A stretch of 64,000 nucleotides of DNA from NCBI RefSeq assembly GCF_000429905.1, contig NZ_AUCT01000023.1, forward strand, positions 61,831-125,830, read 5' to 3'. Source of the DNA: Desulfatibacillum aliphaticivorans DSM 15576. Its GTDB lineage: Bacteria > Desulfobacterota > Desulfobacteria > Desulfobacterales > Desulfatibacillaceae. Below are positions 60,100 to 64,000 of the stretch, one piece after another (position 1 is the stretch's first letter; every line of letters starts with the position of its first letter). The position numbers and the translations under genes were made by a program. Under the pieces are notes generated by a model that worked only from the letters and a program-made list of their open reading frames with translations, did not search any database and had not been told where the DNA came from.

Positions 60100-60345
60100 T
60101 TATCCCTCCTGCTCTCTTTCCTTTTGGGGCCGCGGCCGGGTGAAAACCCTGCCCCGCAGTCCGGAGGTTCCCCAAACTGTGTTCCCGCAATAGGCCTCTG
60201 GTTCTTCCATTTCCTCGCAAAACACGGCGCCGTGGCATTGGGGGCATTGCCGATAGCACTGCACCCCGGCGGAGTCCGCGTGATTCAAGAACCGAAAGTC
60301 CACTTTGTCGCCCGTATGCCCGCATTGGCTGCACTTGAGTTCCAT
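60100..60345 (-). CDS. Zinc-knuckle small protein, relative of the beta-like subunit
   Basis: An 81-residue protein from the ATG at 60345 (an in-frame TTG lies at 60366). It has 'LKCSQCGHTGDKVDFRFLN' and 'CYRQCPQCHGAVFCEEM', the same two knuckles as the 54377 gene and the same WG-containing tail ('CGNTVWGTSGLRGRVF'). It stands first in the cluster, before the activases. It may be an alternative beta-like subunit or an adaptor for the activases. Confidence 0.72.
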   Translation of the reverse strand: MELKCSQCGHTGDKVDFRFLNHADSAGVQCYRQCPQCHGAVFCEEMEEPEAYCGNTVWGTSGLRGRVFTRPRPQKEREQEG

Positions 60346-60818
60346 AGGAAGTCGTCCGCTCCGCAAAATCAGGTTGTTAATGCAATTGGATGAAAACTCA
60401 ATAATATACCCACTTTACAACAGGGTATTTTCGCACGCTATGAGCCGTAATTATCAATCTGCTTTGTACTCAACAAATATTTGCAGGATATTAGCATCTT
60501 AGTTTCTACGTCCATGGCCTTATACACCAGATACTTGAAAAACACCAGATTTTAACATTCTTAAGAGATGAGAGGCTTTTAATTTGTTAGGGGCATACCA
60601 AAAAATTTCGGTATGAATTCATATTTTTCACGACTATGAAGTTCCTGCAAGACCCCTTTGACAAGTTGATTTGCCCGTAATTCCCGCACCGTAGAACCCG
60701 CCCGCCTCCCATAAAGCCTGGCTTTGACAAGAGCGGTTTTCAGCCCCATTATTGTCAGTATGAATTTTCCCAATAGACGGGGCTCAAAGCGAATATCACC
60801 TAACGGAAAGGATGCGCC
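60346..60818. other. Intergenic region upstream of the glycyl-radical cluster
   Basis: A 473-base divergent region: the cluster reads leftward, the peroxiredoxin gene rightward. It is AT-rich at 60375-60600, where the cluster promoter must lie. The inverted repeat CATACC (60594-60599) / GGTATG (60610-60615) is present. A 64-codon leftward frame with a TTG start (60579-60773) is weakly supported and not called. AACGGAAAGGA precedes the peroxiredoxin ATG. Confidence 0.45.
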
Positions 60819-61304
60819 ATGGCTGACGACAACACCCCCCAGGCGGGAGACAAAGCGCCTGATTTTTGTCTGAAGGACGGAAACGAAAACGAGGTCTGCC
60901 TGAAGGATTTTGCGGGCAAATGGGCGGTCTTGTACTTTTACCCCAGGGATAATACGTCAGGATGCACCACCGAAGCCCTGGAGTTTATGGCCCTGCTGCC
61001 GGAGTTTGAGAAAAACGGAGCGGCGGTGATCGGGGTGAGCAAGGACTCCACGGCCTCCCATAAAAAATTCACGGACAAGCACAGCCTGGGAGTAACGCTG
61101 CTATCCGACCCGGACAAGGAGGTCCTGGAAAAATACGGCGCCTGGCGGTTGAAGAAAATGTACGGCAAGGAAAGCATGGGCGTAGTCAGAAGCACATTTC
61201 TGATCGACCCCAAGGGAAAGATCCACACAGCCTGGGGCCGGGTGGGCAAGGCGGCCGGCCACGCCCAAAAGGTGCTGGACGTCCTGGTGAAGGCGGTTGG
61301 TTAG
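60819..61304 (+). CDS. bcp: Bcp/PrxQ-type peroxiredoxin
   Basis: A 161-residue thioredoxin-fold peroxidase that reduces peroxides. The peroxidatic site is in 'YFYPRDNTSGCTTEALEF', followed by 'AAVIGVSKDSTASHKKFTDK', 'GVTLLSDPDKEVLEKYGAW' and 'GVVRSTFLIDPKGKIHTAWG'. In most PrxQ proteins a resolving Cys lies five residues after the peroxidatic one; here that position is Leu, so it probably works as a 1-Cys enzyme or uses one of two other Cys residues (Cys17, Cys27). Useful near oxygen-sensitive radical enzymes, but transcribed separately. Confidence 0.92.
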   Translation: MADDNTPQAGDKAPDFCLKDGNENEVCLKDFAGKWAVLYFYPRDNTSGCTTEALEFMALLPEFEKNGAAVIGVSKDSTASHKKFTDKHSLGVTLLSDPDKEVLEKYGAWRLKKMYGKESMGVVRSTFLIDPKGKIHTAWGRVGKAAGHAQKVLDVLVKAVG

Positions 61305-61431
61305 GCAATATTCCCAAAGTTTGCGGCGTTCATGACCCTCCTTTGCTTTAGCGCCGGACGTCCTATGTAGAAAGAGATTTACCAATTGTTCAACATTTGC
61401 TGAATGACTGGGCATAAAATATTCGTAGCTG

Positions 61432-63706
61432 CTACCTAACACGTGCACGTTCGCGTAGCGGAATTTGATTGAGATTTTTTATTTCTGAATACAGAGAAGT
61501 GTGTCCACTATGATACACGCAGAGGCTTATGCAATAGTCTTGCAGAAAACTTTCATCGATTGCTTTGACCCATCTATTCCTGTTGACCAGAGCAATGCAT
61601 AAAGATGTGAACGGGTTATTTGTCCAGTGGGCATGTGTAAAGATTTTTACCGCTTTCTGGTGGCACCCTTTGCTACGCAATGTGACTTTGGGCTCAAAAT
61701 CTAAATGAAACTTATCTTCCATTGAGGATTCGCCATCTTCTTCATCAAGCACTGAAATCTTGGATATAACACCGTCAGGGGAGACCGTATGAAATATTTT
61801 AAATTCCAATGTATTACCAAGATAATAGTCGCCACGACTCCGCCTAACAGGCGGATTATAAGTCAAAACAATTGAAAATATTCGATCGCCTTTGGTTTCA
61901 AAGAAACTTCTAGGAAGGTCAACTTTGAAGACCTTGGCCTGATCAACCTGTATTGAGCTTTCTTCAAAAAATAGCACTCTATTATCAAAAGAAGAGATTG
62001 CCTTGGCATGGTCAGGAACTCCATATCCAATTGTCATAAATCTTTTTTTTTCAGCCTTTTGTTTGTTCTTTGCTCGCCAAAAGTCCTTATTGATCGGTTC
62101 TGGATAGTTGGCGGACTGAAGAATGAGATTCTTTATAAAATTTGCGCTTTTTTCTGGGTAGCTATTAGAAACAAGAGCACAACTGCGGGCAACTTTAGGG
62201 GCTGAATAACTACTCCCCAAATCAAACGAAAATAATTTATCTGGGTATTGGCTTGAAAGGACTGGAATTTTACCTCCGCTATTTGTTTTAATACGACCAA
62301 ACTCTTGACTCAAAACAAGGTTGCCGCCGTATTCAACTAGCTCTGGCTTGATCATGCCATTAATACCTGGTCCAGTGCGGGTAAATGGTGCAGGCTGGTG
62401 TTCTGGCGCTATCGCGGTAAAGAGTTCCCGTTGAGATCCAAAAAACGAGGTATCTGCAATTCGTGGTCTATTCGCTATAGAACCAACAGTAAGACTTAAT
62501 GCAGAGGTAGCCGGATTGATCAAATTGAAATCGGGATTTTTTTTATCAAACAGATACTCGGGGTAGTGCTCCACTACGCCTGCAATGTCGTCAAAGCTAT
62601 TTACAGGATTAACGTTTCCAGACGAAATGACAAAGACTACATCATCATAATCACGCGCAATTTCATCAATCAGAGATGCTAACGGGGGTTGTCTGAACTC
62701 TGATTTGTGCCATACCTCAAGATTATTTCCCAATGAGACATTGACGACTCGAATCCTATTATCCTTGTTGCCAAGAAAGTGATCAATGGCATCTTGAAAT
62801 TGGTGCTCTAACAATTTTTCAGGATCATATTCAGCATAAACGCCTCCGCTGCAATCTTGAACCGCATACATTACTTTGGCCGAGAATATCCAGTTATACG
62901 CGTGGAACTGCTTCTTTTTGATACAATACTCAACATCACCATACAAAGCACACCCCGCGACTGCGGTGCCATGGCCTACTTTGTCAACGACTTCCGTTTC
63001 ACGGGACTGAAAATTCGCTTCATCACCCAATGCATTTTTGATTAATGGATGGCCGGAGACAACTCCTGAATCAACAATCAAAATGCCAGTTGCAGATTCT
63101 GAAGGAGATAATATTTCCAAATCCTCAACATCTTGACTAAAGATCTCGAAAGGGTTAAATGATGGCAATGGAGGTCGGCTAACACGAGCAACCTCTTTTA
63201 GTTCAATAAGCTGTTTGTAAGCCGCAGAGTCTAATCTAACCCTTAGAAGAGCAAAAGAATTCCTGACTAATTTGTCCGTAACTTGAAGATTATCTATGGC
63301 TCCAGGCAGCTTAGAGATAAACACTTCAAGTTGGTCATCAGACATTCGCCATAGTTCCACATCAATGTAAGTGTCTTCATCCTCAGGGAGCGGAGCATCA
63401 ATAATGGACCGTGCAATTTTCTTTTCGACAGGTATATCTTCAATCTCGCTTATAACATTGAAAAAGTCATACTTCGTTGCTCCGCCCTCACCATCTTTCC
63501 CATGGGAATCAAGTCTGGCACGAAACTCTTCCAACTGCTCATCAGATGCAAAAACAACCCAATAGCCCTTCTTGTCCTCTGCGACTGAAAGCACATCCAA
63601 TCCCATTTTAAGCAATTCTTTCTCAAACGAGGCAGTGTCAATCTTATCGTTAACATTAATCTCAAAAATGAGGTGAGGATCAAGACGCCCTTTATACTGT
63701 TCTTTC
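61432..63706 (-). pseudogene. Subtilisin-like (S8) serine protease, 5' end cut off by an IS element
   Basis: A long S8 protease frame. The catalytic set is intact: Asp in 'ILIVDSGVVSGHP', His in 'VDKVGHGTAVAGCALYG', the oxyanion Asn in 'VFVISSGNVNP' and Ser in 'FDLGSSYSAPKVARSCALV'. The internal start at 63615 would give 727 residues, but the frame clearly continues upstream with coding-like sequence ('YKGRLDPHLIFEINVNDKID' preceding 'TASFEKELLKMGLD') until it meets the IS66-type end at 63707, where it stops in a TGA within the element. So the gene is truncated at its N-terminus. It resembles S8 proteases that pair with AAA ATPases in the IetAS phage-defence system; the ATPase gene would lie beyond the element. 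AT-richer than its neighbours, suggesting transfer. Confidence 0.78.
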
Positions 63707-64000
63707 GTAAGCGTTCAGGGGGCTAAAAAAAGTCCTACTTAGGAATTATTCCTACTAGACGTCCTCTGTGTTATGTGCTAGGGTTGTTTCATGAAACCCA
63801 AGCGCCCCATATCCGACCTGGACTGGCAACTCACTCCCCAACCTATGCGTGAGTATGTGCTCTATCTGGAACGCACCGTCCAACAGCTTCAACAATCCGT
63901 GGACCAACTCACCCAGCTTGTTCAGGAACAGGGCCAAATCATTCAACAGCAAAACAAACGCATTGAAAAATTGGAAGCCCAGCTCAACAAGAACTCCGGT
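63707..64000 (+). mobile_element. Left end of an IS66-family insertion sequence
   Basis: The end starts GTAAGCG (63707-63713), the characteristic terminal sequence of IS66 elements, exactly where the protease frame breaks. The transposase begins 84 bases inside, leaving no room for the usual tnpA and tnpB accessory genes, so the element resembles the single-gene ISBst12-type branch. The right end is outside the window. Confidence 0.75.
63791..64000 (+). CDS. IS66-family transposase, N-terminal part
   Basis: Seventy codons are visible, open to the window edge. 'RTVQQLQQSVDQLTQL' and 'RIEKLEAQLNKNSG' form a leucine-zipper-like coiled coil ending in the 'LNKNSG' stretch that precedes the 'SSKPPSSD' motif in IS66 transposases (expected just beyond the edge). 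The catalytic DDE domain is outside the window. Confidence 0.85.
   Translation, partial: MKPKRPISDLDWQLTPQPMREYVLYLERTVQQLQQSVDQLTQLVQEQGQIIQQQNKRIEKLEAQLNKNSG

Noticed and set aside
60579..60773. A 64-codon minus-strand frame upstream of the glycyl-radical cluster
   Set aside because: It starts at TTG without a clear ribosome site and matches no family I recognise. It contains a short inverted repeat. It could be a remnant, but cannot be supported.

Overview
The window looks like chromosomal DNA from an anaerobic, hydrocarbon-degrading sulfate reducer of the Desulfobacteria, most like Desulfatibacillum. This is inferred from gene content: a glycyl-radical alkylsuccinate synthase-type cluster, B12-type radical SAM enzymes, a TRAP transporter, many crotonases and TetR regulators. 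No rRNA, tRNA or CRISPR array was recognised. The window opens inside a PAS histidine kinase gene (minus strand) and closes inside an IS66-type transposase gene.

Layout. 1-6.3 kb: end of a sensor kinase, a TetR/crotonase divergent pair, a cupin / metallo-hydrolase / TetR group and an exported Cache-domain protein. 6.6-8.3 kb: a large Ig-like lipoprotein. 8.5-13.9 kb: a tightly overlapping operon of three cobalamin-binding-type radical SAM enzymes and one flippase-like membrane protein. 13.9-18 kb: an orphan Phd/YefM antitoxin, a hypothetical gene, an SGNH-type protein and a TMTC-like membrane glycosyltransferase with TPRs. 18.4-22 kb: a two-component system ending in a receiver domain fused to a FocA-type formate/nitrite channel. 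22-28.2 kb: three more TMTC-like TPR glycosyltransferases in one overlapping operon.

29.1-39.6 kb is the most unusual region. Six tandem, diverged paralogues of small exported proteins share an acidic-x-VTGQxGI motif. They are followed by a C39-type cysteine peptidase carrying long Gly-Asn-Gly-Tyr repeats, an outer-membrane beta-barrel with a periplasmic coiled coil, and a FadL-like barrel. Two larger proteins with the same N-terminal motif are encoded convergently. This resembles the poorly understood 'Fil' putative pilus system (FilA, C39 peptidase FilB, FilC) named in Acinetobacter and Pseudomonas annotation, in an expanded form. A UbiA prenyltransferase flanked by two related polytopic proteins follows (39.9-42.9 kb). 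A 19-bp inverted-repeat motif, 16 of 19 bases conserved, lies upstream of the glycosyltransferase operon and upstream of one of the large surface proteins, hinting at co-regulation.

43-48 kb: a DUF4125 gene and a TRAP transporter set (TatT-like lipoprotein, DctM, and a DctQ subunit fused to an extracellular Cache sensor domain). 48.5-60.3 kb, all minus strand: the glycyl-radical enzyme cluster. Reading in the direction of transcription it holds a zinc-knuckle small protein, two activating enzymes, an Fe-S-type small subunit, AssA (candidate Cys472, Gly809), a gamma-like and a beta-like small subunit, a strong terminator, a zinc-ribbon protein, a MoxR ATPase with its VWA partner, a flavin-reductase-type protein, an FKBP isomerase, a crotonase and an FMN-dependent oxidoreductase. 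The expected chemistry is addition of an alkane to fumarate; the MoxR/VWA pair probably acts in enzyme maturation or repair. 60.8-64 kb: a peroxiredoxin and a subtilisin-like protease gene cut by an IS66-type element at 63706/63707.
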